This document shows positions 1-9,013 of a stretch of 64,000 bases of DNA, piece after piece. The notes below the pieces were generated by a model. The model was not told the DNA's origin. It ran no database searches and saw nothing but the letters and a program-made list of their open reading frames with translations. The DNA is taken from positions 62,001 to 126,000 of the forward strand of contig JACKEV010000022.1 of NCBI GenBank assembly GCA_020632795.1, in the 5' to 3' direction. The translations under genes and the position numbers were made by a program. The stretch comes from Alphaproteobacteria bacterium. GTDB lineage: Bacteria > Myxococcota_A > UBA796 > CAJQPC01. Positions within the stretch are counted from its first letter, which is position 1. The number at the start of each line of letters is the position of its first letter.

Positions 1-655
1 CGAGGACCGCCGGCGCATGGAGCTGCTCCGAAAGCGCGCGGACGCGGTGATCATCGGCAAGGGCACCCTGGTGACCGACGACCCCCCGCTGCTCATCCGG
101 GACCCGCAGATCGCCGCCGCGCGTGAGGCCGAGCGGGGGGCGCCGCACCCGCTCAACGTCGCGCTGTCCTCCCGGCTGGACTTCGACGTCGCCGGGGCGC
201 GCTTCCTTCACCAGAACCCTGCGCCCGTGCTGGTCCTCACCACCGAGGCGGCGCCCGCGGCGGCCCGCGCGGCGGTCGCGGCGGTCGCGGAGGTGGAGGT
301 GGTCGAGGCGACCCCCGACGGGCGCGTCGACATGCGCGCCGCTCTGGCCGCGCTCGCCGCGCGAGGGGTGACGCAGCTCCTGCTGGAGGGCGGCGGCGGG
401 CTCAACTTCTCCATGCTGGAGCTGGGGCTGGTCGACGAGATCTTCCTGACCCTGTGCCCCTACATCATCGGGGGGGTGACCAGCCCCTCGATGGTCGACG
501 GCCGGGGCTTCACCAAGGACGCCGTCCGCAAGCTGACCCTGCAATCGGTCACCCCCCACGACAGCGGCGAGCTGTTCCTCCACTACGCGGTGGAGCAGGA
601 GCGCGCCTCGGTCCGGGACAGCGAGACGTTCGCCGGCGGCTTCGAGATCCGTTGA
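1..655 (+). CDS. RibD C-terminal domain reductase (5' end outside window)
   Basis: The frame is open from base 2 and is cut by the window edge, so the N-terminus is missing. The visible part reads like the RibD_C/dihydrofolate-reductase-like fold that uses NADPH to reduce the ribosylamino side chain of the pyrimidine intermediate in riboflavin synthesis. Landmarks are the N-terminal stretch ADAVIIGKGTLVTDDPPL, typical of the family where substrate and NADPH bind, and the later LLLEGGGGLNFSML, matching the family's EGG motif. About 210 residues are present, roughly a whole RibD_C domain. Whether a deaminase domain precedes it (bifunctional RibD) cannot be seen; it may be a stand-alone reductase. 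No other riboflavin gene is in the window. The next gene overlaps its stop. Confidence 0.8.
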   Translation, partial: EDRRRMELLRKRADAVIIGKGTLVTDDPPLLIRDPQIAAAREAERGAPHPLNVALSSRLDFDVAGARFLHQNPAPVLVLTTEAAPAAARAAVAAVAEVEVVEATPDGRVDMRAALAALAARGVTQLLLEGGGGLNFSMLELGLVDEIFLTLCPYIIGGVTSPSMVDGRGFTKDAVRKLTLQSVTPHDSGELFLHYAVEQERASVRDSETFAGGFEIR

Positions 656-1350
656 GCCCGCCCGCGCTGCTGGCGGTCGACCTGGACGGCACCCTGCTGC
701 ACGGCTCGGACGGCGCCCGCGCCGAGCTGCGGGCCCAGACGGCCGCTGGCGCGCTGGAGGTGGTGTTCGTCACCGGGCGGCGGCTGGCGGATGTGCGCCC
801 GCTGCTGGACGACCCCGGGCTGCCCGAGCCCCGCTACGTGATCGCCGACCACGGGGCCACGGTGGTACAGGTCAGCCAGAGCCTCCAGCCTCTGCGCGCC
901 GCAGCGCAGACCCTGGACGCCCGGGCGCTGGCCCAGGCGCTGCGCCCCTTCCCGGGGGTGCGGCACGACCCGGTGCTGTCGTCGGCCCGGCGGGGGGCCT
1001 TCGTGCTGGAGCCCGAGGCGCCCGAGGCGGCGGTCGTGGCGGCGTTGACGGCGCAGGGCTGGTCGGTGGTCCACACGCCGGGCCGCTGGCTGGACGTGCT
1101 GCCGCCAGGGGTGGACAAGGGCCGGAGCCTGCGCCGGCTGCTCGCCGAGGCGTCGCTGGAGGACCGCGAGGTCATCGCGGCCGGCGATCAGCTCCCCGAC
1201 CTCTCCATGATGGAGGCGGCCGCGCTCGCGGTCATCGTCGCCAACGCCAGCGAGGCCCTGCGGACCGCCGCGCGGCGCCTGCGGGCCGCCTTCTTCGCCC
1301 GCAGCGAGGGGGCGGACGGGATCGTCGAGGCCCTCAGAACCGCCCGCTGA
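652..1350 (+). CDS. HAD-superfamily (Cof/MPGP-like) hydrolase
   Basis: A 232-residue HAD phosphatase. Motif I is VDLDGTL near residues 9-15, with Asp10 the expected nucleophile and Asp12 the acid/base. Motif II is the TGRR stretch, the lysine motif is GVDKG, and motif IV is GDQLPDLSM. The layout with an inserted cap between motifs II and III fits the Cof-type group that includes mannosyl-3-phosphoglycerate and sucrose-phosphate phosphatases; the substrate is not predictable. The proposed start is TTG at 652, which overlaps the previous stop (TTGA), implying translational coupling. An upstream in-frame extension to 454 exists, but it lies entirely inside the reductase gene and carries no domain. 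The 3' end overlaps the convergent gene by 17 bp. Confidence 0.82.
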   Translation: MSPPALLAVDLDGTLLHGSDGARAELRAQTAAGALEVVFVTGRRLADVRPLLDDPGLPEPRYVIADHGATVVQVSQSLQPLRAAAQTLDARALAQALRPFPGVRHDPVLSSARRGAFVLEPEAPEAAVVAALTAQGWSVVHTPGRWLDVLPPGVDKGRSLRRLLAEASLEDREVIAAGDQLPDLSMMEAAALAVIVANASEALRTAARRLRAAFFARSEGADGIVEALRTAR

Positions 1351-2521
1351 GGCTGACGCCGTTGAAGGTGGGGGTGACCACCACGTCCGCGTCGCGCGCG
1401 GGCAGGAGGAAGAAGCCCGCCGCCGCGCCGGCCGCGCCGACCACGGCGACGCCGTAGCCCAGCGCCATCATCTTGCGGTCCTCCTCCATGAGCACCTCGA
1501 GCTGCAGCGCGGCCTCGCTCTGACTACGACCGGCGCGCACGAGCTGATCGTGGGTGGACTTGTTCTCAAGGTAGGGGCCGGTGTTGGCCGCGCCCAGGAC
1601 GATGCCCCCCAGGGCCACCACCCCGCCGCCGGCCACCGCGAGGCCCCGCACCGGGATGTCGGGGCCGTCCTTCTTGTCGCGGGGGTCCTTGCGGGGCTTG
1701 GAGGAGCCGTCGAGGTCGTCCAGCTCGTCGTAGTCATCGACGTCGTCGATGTCCCCTTCGTCCTCGTCCTCGAGGTCGCGGAGGTCGCCGCCGCCCTCGT
1801 CGAACCCGTCGAAGTCGCCGCCGCCCTCGTCGAGGTCGTCCAGGGCGTCGTAGCGCCCGGGGTCGTCGTCCTCGTCGCGGTCGCGGTCGCGGCCGCGGCC
1901 CCGATCGTCGTCCTCGTCACCCTCGTCCAGCTCATCCAGCTCGTCGTAGCCGCTGTAGCCGTCGGGCCCGTCGTCGTAGGGGTCCGGCCCGTCGAGGTCG
2001 AGGTCGTCCGCAGCGGGGCGTTGCGGCGGGGTGACCTCCATGGAGATCTCGTCCAGCGCGAGGTCGAGGGTGGTCCACTTGCCGGTGGTGATGGCAGCCA
2101 TCTCCTCGTGGTGCTGGAAGCCGGGGGCCTCGATCTCCACATGCCGCGCCCCGCAGGCCAACTGCACGCCCTCGGAGGCGTTGTCCACCGGGGCGCCGTC
2201 GATCAGGACCTGCGCGGCGTTGGGCAGCCCGCGCAGGCGCAGCGTGCCCTGACCGCCCCGGTTGTCCATGACCAGCGCGGCCACGGCGGTCTCGTCCTGG
2301 GCGACGGTGACCTCGGCCTTGCCGGCCAGGCAGCCGTACTCCAGCTCGATGACGTGATCGCCGGTGGGCACGTTGTCCAGCACCGCCGGGGCGTTCTTGC
2401 CGGTGGGGAAGCCATCCAGCACGATCTCACCGGGGGCCTTGGAGACCTGGACCTCGATGGAACCCGTCGCCGCCCAGGCCAGCGAGGGGGCGAACCACAA
2501 CCCGAACATCAGCTTCCGCAC
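1334..2521 (-). CDS. Secreted PEGA-like protein with Asp/Glu-rich linker and C-terminal membrane segments
   Basis: A 395-residue protein starting at GTG 2521 (ATG at 2509 is an alternative). It has a signal peptide ending near SLAWA. Two PEGA-like surface repeats follow: residues about 20-90, with GEIVLDGFPTGKNAPAVL, and about 95-165, with AAQVLIDGAPV. Next comes a long Asp/Glu/Gly/Arg low-complexity stretch (about 170-285). At the C-terminus are two hydrophobic segments (AVAGGGVVALGGIVLGAA and GYGVAVVGAAGAAAGFFL) and a short tail. PEGA domains are usually extracytoplasmic in surface or cell-wall proteins. The role is unknown; the acidic linker could bind cations or act as a spacer. It is convergent with the HAD gene. 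Confidence 0.8.
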   Translation of the reverse strand: MRKLMFGLWFAPSLAWAATGSIEVQVSKAPGEIVLDGFPTGKNAPAVLDNVPTGDHVIELEYGCLAGKAEVTVAQDETAVAALVMDNRGGQGTLRLRGLPNAAQVLIDGAPVDNASEGVQLACGARHVEIEAPGFQHHEEMAAITTGKWTTLDLALDEISMEVTPPQRPAADDLDLDGPDPYDDGPDGYSGYDELDELDEGDEDDDRGRGRDRDRDEDDDPGRYDALDDLDEGGGDFDGFDEGGGDLRDLEDEDEGDIDDVDDYDELDDLDGSSKPRKDPRDKKDGPDIPVRGLAVAGGGVVALGGIVLGAANTGPYLENKSTHDQLVRAGRSQSEAALQLEVLMEEDRKMMALGYGVAVVGAAGAAAGFFLLPARDADVVVTPTFNGVSLSGRF

Positions 2522-2599
2522 CGATCCACTCCTGCTCTCGGGCCATCCCTGTAGCCAGAGCCTGTCTATAGCACCACTTCGACGGGGGCTGGCGAGCCG

Positions 2600-4144
2600 C
2601 TACTGGTTGATCATCTTGCGGATGTTTCCGTACTCGCGGACCTTCTGGAGGCTCAGCTCGCCCCGGAAGGCCATCTCAGCGGCGATGCTGGTCATGCGGA
2701 CGAGGTTGGCGGACTGGGCCAGCTCCAGCAGCAGGTCGGGGTGGCGACGCCAGAACTCGCTGCGGTAGACCTTGCGGATCCACTCCCGCGGGATGAAGCG
2801 CTTGTTCACCAGCATGTAGAGGGCCAGGTAGAACTTGTCCTCGTTGCTGCGCTGCCAGTCGATGGAGACCCGGAACTGGCGGAAGGACTTGGTCGCGAAG
2901 CCCTCGACGTCGGACTCGGTGGCGTAGCCGGCGTCGATCATCTTCTCGGTGACCGAGGACCGGGGGTACAGGGTCAGCGAGTAGAGGTAGATCTTGTAGG
3001 GGGACTTGAGGTCCATCAGCAGGTGGAACAGGGCGTCCTTGTCGCTGGTGTAGGCCAGCGGGTTGTCGATGATGACGTCGTACTTGCAGTCGAGCCCCAG
3101 CTCCAGGTTCATCTCGTCAAAGGCCAGGATCTGCGCGACGGTGGAGGTGCGGTCGTAGACCTCCTTCTGCTCGCGGTCGCTGCCGGCCTCGATGCCCATC
3201 TGGCAGCCCCGCAGGCCGGCGTCCCGCAGCATGCGCAGGTTCTCCAGCCGGGCGACGTCGGGGGTGAGCATGCAGTCGAACGGCAGGTCGCCGAACTCGG
3301 CCTTGTACTTCTCGCAGAACTCGCGCAGCCAGCGCTTGGGGAAGACGAAGGTGTCGTCGTCGAACTTCACCCACGCCATGTTCGGCATCTTCTCGCGGGC
3401 CAGGCGCAGCTCGGCCATCACGTTGTCGACGCTGCGGCGGCGGTGGTAGTTGCCCTTGCCCTCGGGGAAGATCGCGCGCAGCGAGCTGTTGTAGCAGTAC
3501 GCGCACTTGTAGGGGCAGCCCCGGCTGGCGAAGATGCGGTACTCGCGGTGGTGGACCAGCGGGTCGCCGCGGGTCAGCACCCCGTTGTCGATCATGAACT
3601 TGTCGTCCCCGCCGAACTCGCGGAAGGGCAGGTCGTCCAGGTCGGTGACCAGCTCGGAGGTGGGGTTCCGGGTGACCTCGCCGTCGGCCCCGCGCACCCA
3701 GAGGTTGGGCACGGTGTCCAGCGCCTCGCCGCGCTCGTAGCGGTTGACCAGCTCCAGCAGGGCGTACTCGCCCTCGCCCACGCAGACCATGTCGGCGTGG
3801 TCGATGCAGTGGTCGGGGGTGAGGGTGGGGTGGAGGCCGCCCCAGACCACGATGACCTTGTCGCCCAGGCGCTCCTTGATGCGCCGGGTGACCTCGATCG
3901 CCACGCGGTAGTAGGGCGATCCGAAGGAGAGCCCGACGATGTGGTAGCCCTCACGCTCGATGAGGTCGACCAGCAGGGCGTACTCGCTCTCCTCGGGCCA
4001 CTCGACGCGGTTGTGGCGCCAGTCCTTGAAGAACATGAGATCGGCCCGGTAGCCGCCGCGCTGCTTGAGCATGGAGGTCAGGTGGCGGACGCCGCTGTTC
4101 TCGATGCCGTAGAGGCCGACCATCAGGCAACGGGTGAGCTTCAT
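2600..4144 (-). CDS. B12-binding-domain radical SAM protein
   Basis: A 514-residue cytoplasmic enzyme. Residues about 1-150 form a cobalamin-binding-like Rossmann domain, with VGLSFGSPYYRVAIEV and VWGGLHPTL. A radical SAM core follows, with the cluster motif CPYKCAYC (CxxxCxxC) preceded by FASRG. The closest general architecture is BchE/Mg-protoporphyrin cyclase-type and related methylase or rearrangement enzymes, which use SAM and often cobalamin; the substrate is unknown. It is monocistronic. The start ATG has GGAG about 6 nt upstream on the minus strand, and an AT-richer stretch at 4170-4195 (TTGATAGGATATAAG on the minus strand) may hold the promoter. Confidence 0.88.
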   Translation of the reverse strand: MKLTRCLMVGLYGIENSGVRHLTSMLKQRGGYRADLMFFKDWRHNRVEWPEESEYALLVDLIEREGYHIVGLSFGSPYYRVAIEVTRRIKERLGDKVIVVWGGLHPTLTPDHCIDHADMVCVGEGEYALLELVNRYERGEALDTVPNLWVRGADGEVTRNPTSELVTDLDDLPFREFGGDDKFMIDNGVLTRGDPLVHHREYRIFASRGCPYKCAYCYNSSLRAIFPEGKGNYHRRRSVDNVMAELRLAREKMPNMAWVKFDDDTFVFPKRWLREFCEKYKAEFGDLPFDCMLTPDVARLENLRMLRDAGLRGCQMGIEAGSDREQKEVYDRTSTVAQILAFDEMNLELGLDCKYDVIIDNPLAYTSDKDALFHLLMDLKSPYKIYLYSLTLYPRSSVTEKMIDAGYATESDVEGFATKSFRQFRVSIDWQRSNEDKFYLALYMLVNKRFIPREWIRKVYRSEFWRRHPDLLLELAQSANLVRMTSIAAEMAFRGELSLQKVREYGNIRKMINQ

Positions 4145-4314
4145 GCCGACTCCGAAGGGAGGAGAGAGGGGTCTTATATCCTATCAACGGACCTGCTGGT
4201 CTCCAAGTGAAACCTGCCGCTAACGTCAAGGTCCCTGACCGCGCGCAGCGATCGCAACCAGCCGGAATCCCGAAGCCCCATCAGCATGGCCGGCCTGCGG
4301 GGCCTCCGCCACCC

Positions 4315-6012
4315 TCAGAAGGGCATGCCCACCGCAACCTGAAGGCCGGTCCCCCGGGATCCACCGCGGGCCGCCGCCGAGAGCCAGGCCCGCTCCCGGA
4401 ACAGGTACGACGCCGCCAGGGCCCCGTCCAGCCCCGCGCCGCGGGCGGGATCGACCACCAGCCGGGCGCCGCCGTAGAGCCACACCCGATCCAGGGGGCG
4501 CACCTGGGCCCCGCCGAAGGTCTCCAGCTCGTGGCGCAAGGCGGCCTCGTTGAACGCGATCTCGTCGGTGCGGTCCCGCTCCAGCCAGTCGACCTGCCAG
4601 TCGACCCGGTCCCAGCTCACCCCCGCGCCCCAGCCCCACCGGTCCTCTTCGCGACGGATCGCCAGCTCCATCCAGGAGGCGCGCTGGCTGTAGAGGTCCT
4701 CGGCGACAGGGAACGCGTCGTCCACCAGCCCCCCGCTGGACCAGGTCAGCCGGGCCCGTGCGGTGACCGTGTGGGGCCCCAGGGTGAGCCGGGGGGCCAG
4801 CTCGGCGGTGAGCTGGGGCCCGGCGACCTCCAGCTCGCCCGCCGGCTCCCGGACCCCGCCCGCGCCCAGTTCGGTGAGGATGGAGAGCCGAGGGCCGGGC
4901 TGGAAGGCCGCGGAGACCAGGGCCCCGCCGCCGACGTGGTCCGGGCCGCGCCAGCCGTAGGCGTTCACCCCCACGGGGATCGCTCCGCCTCGCGCGATGG
5001 CGAAGCGGCCGGCGGCGGAGCGCCCCTCGGCGGGGTCGGCGAGCTGGCGGGTGGGCCCGCCGTCGAAGGCGATGCGGTCGGCGTCCAGCGCGCCCACCGG
5101 GTGGCCCAGGGTCACCAGCTCCCCGACGAAGCCGTAGCGCCCGGTGGCCTGGCCCACCACCAGCCCGCCGCCCGCGCCCCCTGCGGCGGAATCCGCCTGC
5201 CCCCGCAGCTCGATCAGCCGCAGGGTGGTGCCGGGCAGCCAGGCGGCGTGCACCCCCAGGTCGGTCATGGAGGGCAGCGCGCCGAAGGTCGCCATACCCC
5301 GGATGCCCCCGCCGTCGAAGCGGTAGGGGTCGCGGGGGACCTCCCAGCCGGGGTCGTCCTGGGGCCACGTCCGCACCCCGGCCAGCTCCTCCAGCCGGCC
5401 GTTGGGCTGGGGGCCGCCGTTGTAGCCCTTCTCGATGGCGACCCGGGCCACCTGGGCGAAGGTGAGCTGCTCCGCGCCCTTGACGTGGACGGGCACCCAG
5501 GCCCCGAGCAGGCGCAGGCCCGCCTCGCTCCAGCCCTCCCGGGCCAGGGCGTCGAAGGCGGCGAGGTCCTCGTCCCGTGGCGGGCTGGGGGCCTCTCGGC
5601 CGGTGCCCCCGTAGAAGTCCTCCAGCACGGCCTGCTTCACGGCGACGGTGGCGTCGTAGCGGGGGGGCTTCTCCTGGATGGCCAGGACCTCGGGGCGCTC
5701 CGGCTCCGGGTCGGGGCGCTTGACGATCTCCTCCTCGCCCAGGGCGGTGGCCAGGTGGGACTCCAGGATGCCCCCGAGGGTGTAGCGCCCCGCGCCGTCG
5801 ACGTTCGCCGCGATCCAGCGCACCGCGCGCTCCAGCTCGGCGGCGTCGCGCCCGGTCCCGGCCAGGGCGTCGATGTCGTCGGCGAGGAAGGCCTCGTCCG
5901 GCGCGACCCGCCCGGTGAGCTGGTAGAAGAGCAGCGCCACCCGACGGGCGTCCGCGTCGCTCAGGTCCGCCGCCGAGGCCGCGAGGCAGAGCGCCAGCAG
6001 GAGCCCCATCAT
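4315..6012 (-). CDS. Probable outer-membrane/exported protein of unknown function
   Basis: A 565-residue protein. The ATG start at 6012 overlaps the sulfatase stop (ATGATGA region), so translation is probably coupled; upstream in-frame sequence belongs to the sulfatase gene. A short signal peptide (MMGLLLALCLAASA) is followed by a helical Ala/Glu-rich part of about 190 residues. A long stretch then alternates Gly, aromatic and polar residues and ends in VAVGMPF. A C-terminal Phe and the many short amphipathic strands fit an outer-membrane beta-barrel, but no specific family is recognised. It is the last gene of the unit membrane glycosyltransferase, sulfatase-like lipoprotein, this gene, so it may act on the same envelope polymer. 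Confidence 0.7.
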   Translation of the reverse strand: MMGLLLALCLAASAADLSDADARRVALLFYQLTGRVAPDEAFLADDIDALAGTGRDAAELERAVRWIAANVDGAGRYTLGGILESHLATALGEEEIVKRPDPEPERPEVLAIQEKPPRYDATVAVKQAVLEDFYGGTGREAPSPPRDEDLAAFDALAREGWSEAGLRLLGAWVPVHVKGAEQLTFAQVARVAIEKGYNGGPQPNGRLEELAGVRTWPQDDPGWEVPRDPYRFDGGGIRGMATFGALPSMTDLGVHAAWLPGTTLRLIELRGQADSAAGGAGGGLVVGQATGRYGFVGELVTLGHPVGALDADRIAFDGGPTRQLADPAEGRSAAGRFAIARGGAIPVGVNAYGWRGPDHVGGGALVSAAFQPGPRLSILTELGAGGVREPAGELEVAGPQLTAELAPRLTLGPHTVTARARLTWSSGGLVDDAFPVAEDLYSQRASWMELAIRREEDRWGWGAGVSWDRVDWQVDWLERDRTDEIAFNEAALRHELETFGGAQVRPLDRVWLYGGARLVVDPARGAGLDGALAASYLFRERAWLSAAARGGSRGTGLQVAVGMPF

Positions 6013-7547
6013 GGCGCGTCCCCCTGGAGATAGCCGAGGGCCTCCAGCCGGGCGCGCTCGTCGTCGCTGAGGGCGCCGGCGTCCCCGGCGGAGCCCGCGC
6101 CGAGGTAGCGCAGCGGCCCGTCCGGCGGCGGCCGCTCCCCCCCGGCGGCCCGGTAGGGGCCCAGCGCCCCGTGGAACACGTCGGCGTCCACCGGGATCAC
6201 CGCGAAGCGCGCGGTCTCGCCCAGCGTCAGCGGCCCGCGCACCTGCGCCCCGTCCATCAGGATCGCGCCCTCCGTGGTCACCGTGCCCGGGTCGGCCTCC
6301 CAGGGCGCCCCCAGGATCGCGGTGAGCTGACCGGAGAGCCGCTCGACGTCCTCGGGGCGATCCGCAGCGAGATCCTCGGCCTCGGACGGATCGGCGTAGA
6401 GCGCCCGGCCGCCCTTCGCCAGGTCCCAGTCCAGCCGCAGGCCGTCGGCCCACAGGCCGATCCGGTTGGTGTTGAAGCGGGAGGTCTCCGAGGGGAAGGC
6501 CCGCGCGGGCAGGGGCGCGCCCTCCAGCGCCGGCCACAGCGGCAGCCCCGCGCCGTCCATCGGGGCGTCCACCAGCGCCCCCAGGGTCGGCGCGATGTCC
6601 TGGAGGCCCACGGTGTCCTCGACCACCCGCCCCTCGGGCGCGCCGGGGCCCGCGAGGATCAGCGGCACATGGAGCTGCTCGGGGAAGAGGGTGTGGGCGT
6701 GGCCCCAGCTCCCCCGCTCGTAGAACTCCTCGCCGTGGTCGGCGGTCACCACCACCCAGGGGTCCCGCCCCGCCGACCGGAACGCCCCGATCAGGCGGGA
6801 GAGCTGGTCGTCCACGTAGGCCAGCTCCTCGTCGTACTGGTCGATCTGGTGCTGGAGCTGAGCCGGTTCCAGGGGCTGTCGCATGTGAACAAAGTAATTC
6901 TTGTATCGTGTATCACCGGGCTCCGGCGCGCGGTCGAACCGGGTGTTCCACGGGGCGGGGGCGTCGTAGGGGTAGTGCACGTCGTAGAGGTGCAGGAAGA
7001 GGAACACCGGGGTGTCCGGGCGGGCGGCGGTGAAGCCCAGCGCGGCGTCCACCACGTCCTCGGCGTCCACCACGCCCTTGAGGTTCTTCTTCTCGCCGTG
7101 GACGCCGAAGTCCTCGAACACCTCGAAGCCCCGGTCGAAGCCGAAGCGCCGCCCCACGTACAGGCTGGAGACGAAGCCCCCCGTCGCGTAGCCCGCCGCC
7201 GCGAAGGCCTCCTGGAGCAGCGGGGTGTCCGCCCCGATGCGGAGCCTGCCCTCCACCACGTGGTGCTGGTGGGGCAGCAGCCCGCTGAGCATCGTCGTGT
7301 GGCTGGGAAGGGTCCAGGGGGCCGGGGACCGGGCGTGGGCGAAGCGCACACCGCCCTCCGCGAGAGCGTCCAGGAAGGGAGTGGTGTCTCGATCGTAGCC
7401 GTAAACCCCGACGTGATCCGCGCGCAGCGTGTCGATGGAGATCAGCAGCACGTCCGGGCGGTCCCCGCCGGGCGGCAGGGCCGGGGGGTCGCCGCAGCGG
7501 CACGCGAGCAGCGCGAGCGCGGCATGCAGGGCGAGCGGCGCGATCAC
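6009..7547 (-). CDS. Sulfatase-like hydrolase/phosphotransferase lipoprotein
   Basis: A 512-residue alkaline-phosphatase-superfamily protein. GTG at 7547 overlaps the previous stop (GTGA). The N-terminus HAALALLAC is a lipobox, so the protein is likely anchored in the envelope. Metal-site signatures are DVLLISIDTLRADH near the N-terminus and VTADHGEEF in the middle. At the nucleophile position the sequence is APWTLPSHTTMLSG. It therefore lacks the Cys/Ser-x-Pro-x-Arg motif that is converted to formylglycine, and Thr is the likely nucleophile, as in phosphotransferase-type members. It may hydrolyse or transfer a phosphate-type ester rather than a sulfate. It lies between a GT39-like membrane protein and a probable outer-membrane protein. 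Confidence 0.85.
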   Translation of the reverse strand: MIAPLALHAALALLACRCGDPPALPPGGDRPDVLLISIDTLRADHVGVYGYDRDTTPFLDALAEGGVRFAHARSPAPWTLPSHTTMLSGLLPHQHHVVEGRLRIGADTPLLQEAFAAAGYATGGFVSSLYVGRRFGFDRGFEVFEDFGVHGEKKNLKGVVDAEDVVDAALGFTAARPDTPVFLFLHLYDVHYPYDAPAPWNTRFDRAPEPGDTRYKNYFVHMRQPLEPAQLQHQIDQYDEELAYVDDQLSRLIGAFRSAGRDPWVVVTADHGEEFYERGSWGHAHTLFPEQLHVPLILAGPGAPEGRVVEDTVGLQDIAPTLGALVDAPMDGAGLPLWPALEGAPLPARAFPSETSRFNTNRIGLWADGLRLDWDLAKGGRALYADPSEAEDLAADRPEDVERLSGQLTAILGAPWEADPGTVTTEGAILMDGAQVRGPLTLGETARFAVIPVDADVFHGALGPYRAAGGERPPPDGPLRYLGAGSAGDAGALSDDERARLEALGYLQGDAP

Positions 7548-8896
7548 TGGAACCCCGTCGGCAGGAAGCGCAAGGTCAGAGGGACCAGCACCGCGAAGCA
7601 GATCACCGTCAGCAGGAAGCGCCACGGGGCGTCCCAGATGGCCTGGAGGGTCGGGCGGGGAGACGCGAGCAGCGCGGCCGCCCAGAGCAGCCAGAGGCCG
7701 TCCAGCGGCACCCGATACCGCGACAACCCCGCCAGGAGCCCGATCGCCGCGAAGTGGTAGAGCAGGATGCCGCCCATCACCACCACCCGCCAGCTTCGCC
7801 CCCGCCCCACCATGCCCGCGGTGCCCCCCAGGATGGCGGTCAGGCTCCACCCCACCGTGGCCAGGATGAGCCCCCGGCCCATCGCCTCGTTCAGCTCCTT
7901 CCACCGGCCCCACTTGAGGTGCCGGGTCAGGAAGGAGTGGGGGTTGAAGAGCTGGGCGAGTCGTAAGGGGATGCGCTGGACGAAGGCGTCGGGGTGCTCC
8001 TGGATCCACCGCACCCCCTTGCGCACCTCGCAGTCATCCCACACGGTGGGATCGCCCTGGAAGGGGCAGTGCGGGCGGCCCTGGATCAGCGCGCGGGTGT
8101 AGTCCTGCTGGGTCAGCGTGCCGTTGCCCCAGTCGAAGGTCATCGGCGGGAAATCATTGTTGCCCAGCCACATCATCTGGCCCAGGGTGCGGTCGGAGAT
8201 CACCCGCCCCTCGTAGCGCGCCGAGGTCCGGGTGGCGTAGGGGCCCACCACCAGCGCGGCCCCCAGCGCGAGCGCGACCACCGACCCCCAGGCCCGCCCC
8301 GAGCGCCACCGCCCCCACAAGAGGCCCACCCCGAAGATGGGCAGCATGTAGGTGGCCACCCCCCGCAGAAGCACGCAGAGGCCCACCAGCGCCCCGGGCA
8401 GCGCCCCGCGCAAGAGCCCCCCGCGCCGCGCCCAGCCCAGGGCGAGGAGGGAGCCCAGCAGCAGGGTCAAGTAGAGCCACTCCGACCACATCGACACGGT
8501 GAAGAACACGAAGGTGGGCGAGAGGGCGTAGAGCCACACCGCCCAGCGGGCCGCCCCTCGCCCGCCGATGTCCCGGGCCAGGGTGTAGGCCAGGAGCATC
8601 GTGACCACCGACAGGGCCACCTGACTGCCCTTGATCGCCTCGGGCTGGCCCAGCAGCACGTCATGGGCGGCCATCACCGCGGGGTAGCCCGGCGCCCACA
8701 GCCAGCCCCCGGAGGCGGCGGTCATGCCCTCGCCGTCCACGATGCGCTCGGCCAGGTTGACGTAGGTGCACTCGTCCCGGATGCAGGGCGTCTGGGGCCA
8801 CCGGGCCAGGGTCGCCGCGCGCAGCCAGAGCCCCGCCAGCAGCGCCCACCACGCCACGCGGTCTCGCCACCAGGGGATGGGAGGGGCCTCCGACAT
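7544..8896 (-). CDS. Multi-pass membrane glycosyltransferase (GT39/PMT-like)
   Basis: A 450-residue integral membrane protein with about ten hydrophobic segments. The ATG at 8896 (MSEAPPIPWWRD) is preferred over an upstream in-frame start, which would add a polar tail. Early in the protein, RDECTYVNLAERIV followed by a Trp/Pro-rich loop resembles the DE-containing first periplasmic loop of the PMT/ArnT group. Those enzymes move sugars from polyprenyl-phosphate donors on the outer face of the inner membrane. It heads a three-gene coupled unit with the sulfatase-like lipoprotein and the exported protein, suggesting an envelope-glycan modification step. The acceptor is unknown. Confidence 0.75.
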   Translation of the reverse strand: MSEAPPIPWWRDRVAWWALLAGLWLRAATLARWPQTPCIRDECTYVNLAERIVDGEGMTAASGGWLWAPGYPAVMAAHDVLLGQPEAIKGSQVALSVVTMLLAYTLARDIGGRGAARWAVWLYALSPTFVFFTVSMWSEWLYLTLLLGSLLALGWARRGGLLRGALPGALVGLCVLLRGVATYMLPIFGVGLLWGRWRSGRAWGSVVALALGAALVVGPYATRTSARYEGRVISDRTLGQMMWLGNNDFPPMTFDWGNGTLTQQDYTRALIQGRPHCPFQGDPTVWDDCEVRKGVRWIQEHPDAFVQRIPLRLAQLFNPHSFLTRHLKWGRWKELNEAMGRGLILATVGWSLTAILGGTAGMVGRGRSWRVVVMGGILLYHFAAIGLLAGLSRYRVPLDGLWLLWAAALLASPRPTLQAIWDAPWRFLLTVICFAVLVPLTLRFLPTGFQ

Positions 8897-8967
8897 CGGG
8901 GCCCATCCTATCGAGGTGGAGCCCCGTCCGCCCCCCGAGCGGCGATCGGCTTTTTCCGATGCCACCC

Positions 8968-8995
8968 TTTACGAGACCTCGATGGCGTCTATGTT
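8968..8995 (+). promoter_or_regulatory. Candidate sigma-70-type promoter for the metallopeptidase gene
   Basis: The boxes are TTTACG at 8968-8973 and TATGTT at 8990-8995, separated by 16 bp, in the 117-bp divergent gap before the gene starting at 9014. A GGAGG follows at 8996-9000. The match is by eye only, and the boxes are imperfect. Confidence 0.3.
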
Positions 8996-9013
8996 GGAGG
9001 ACACAGCCGTCCC

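Noticed and set aside
6168..6180. Half-site CGTGGAACA resembling parS
   Set aside because: Only one half matches, and it lies in a sulfatase codon context; this is chance in GC-rich coding DNA.
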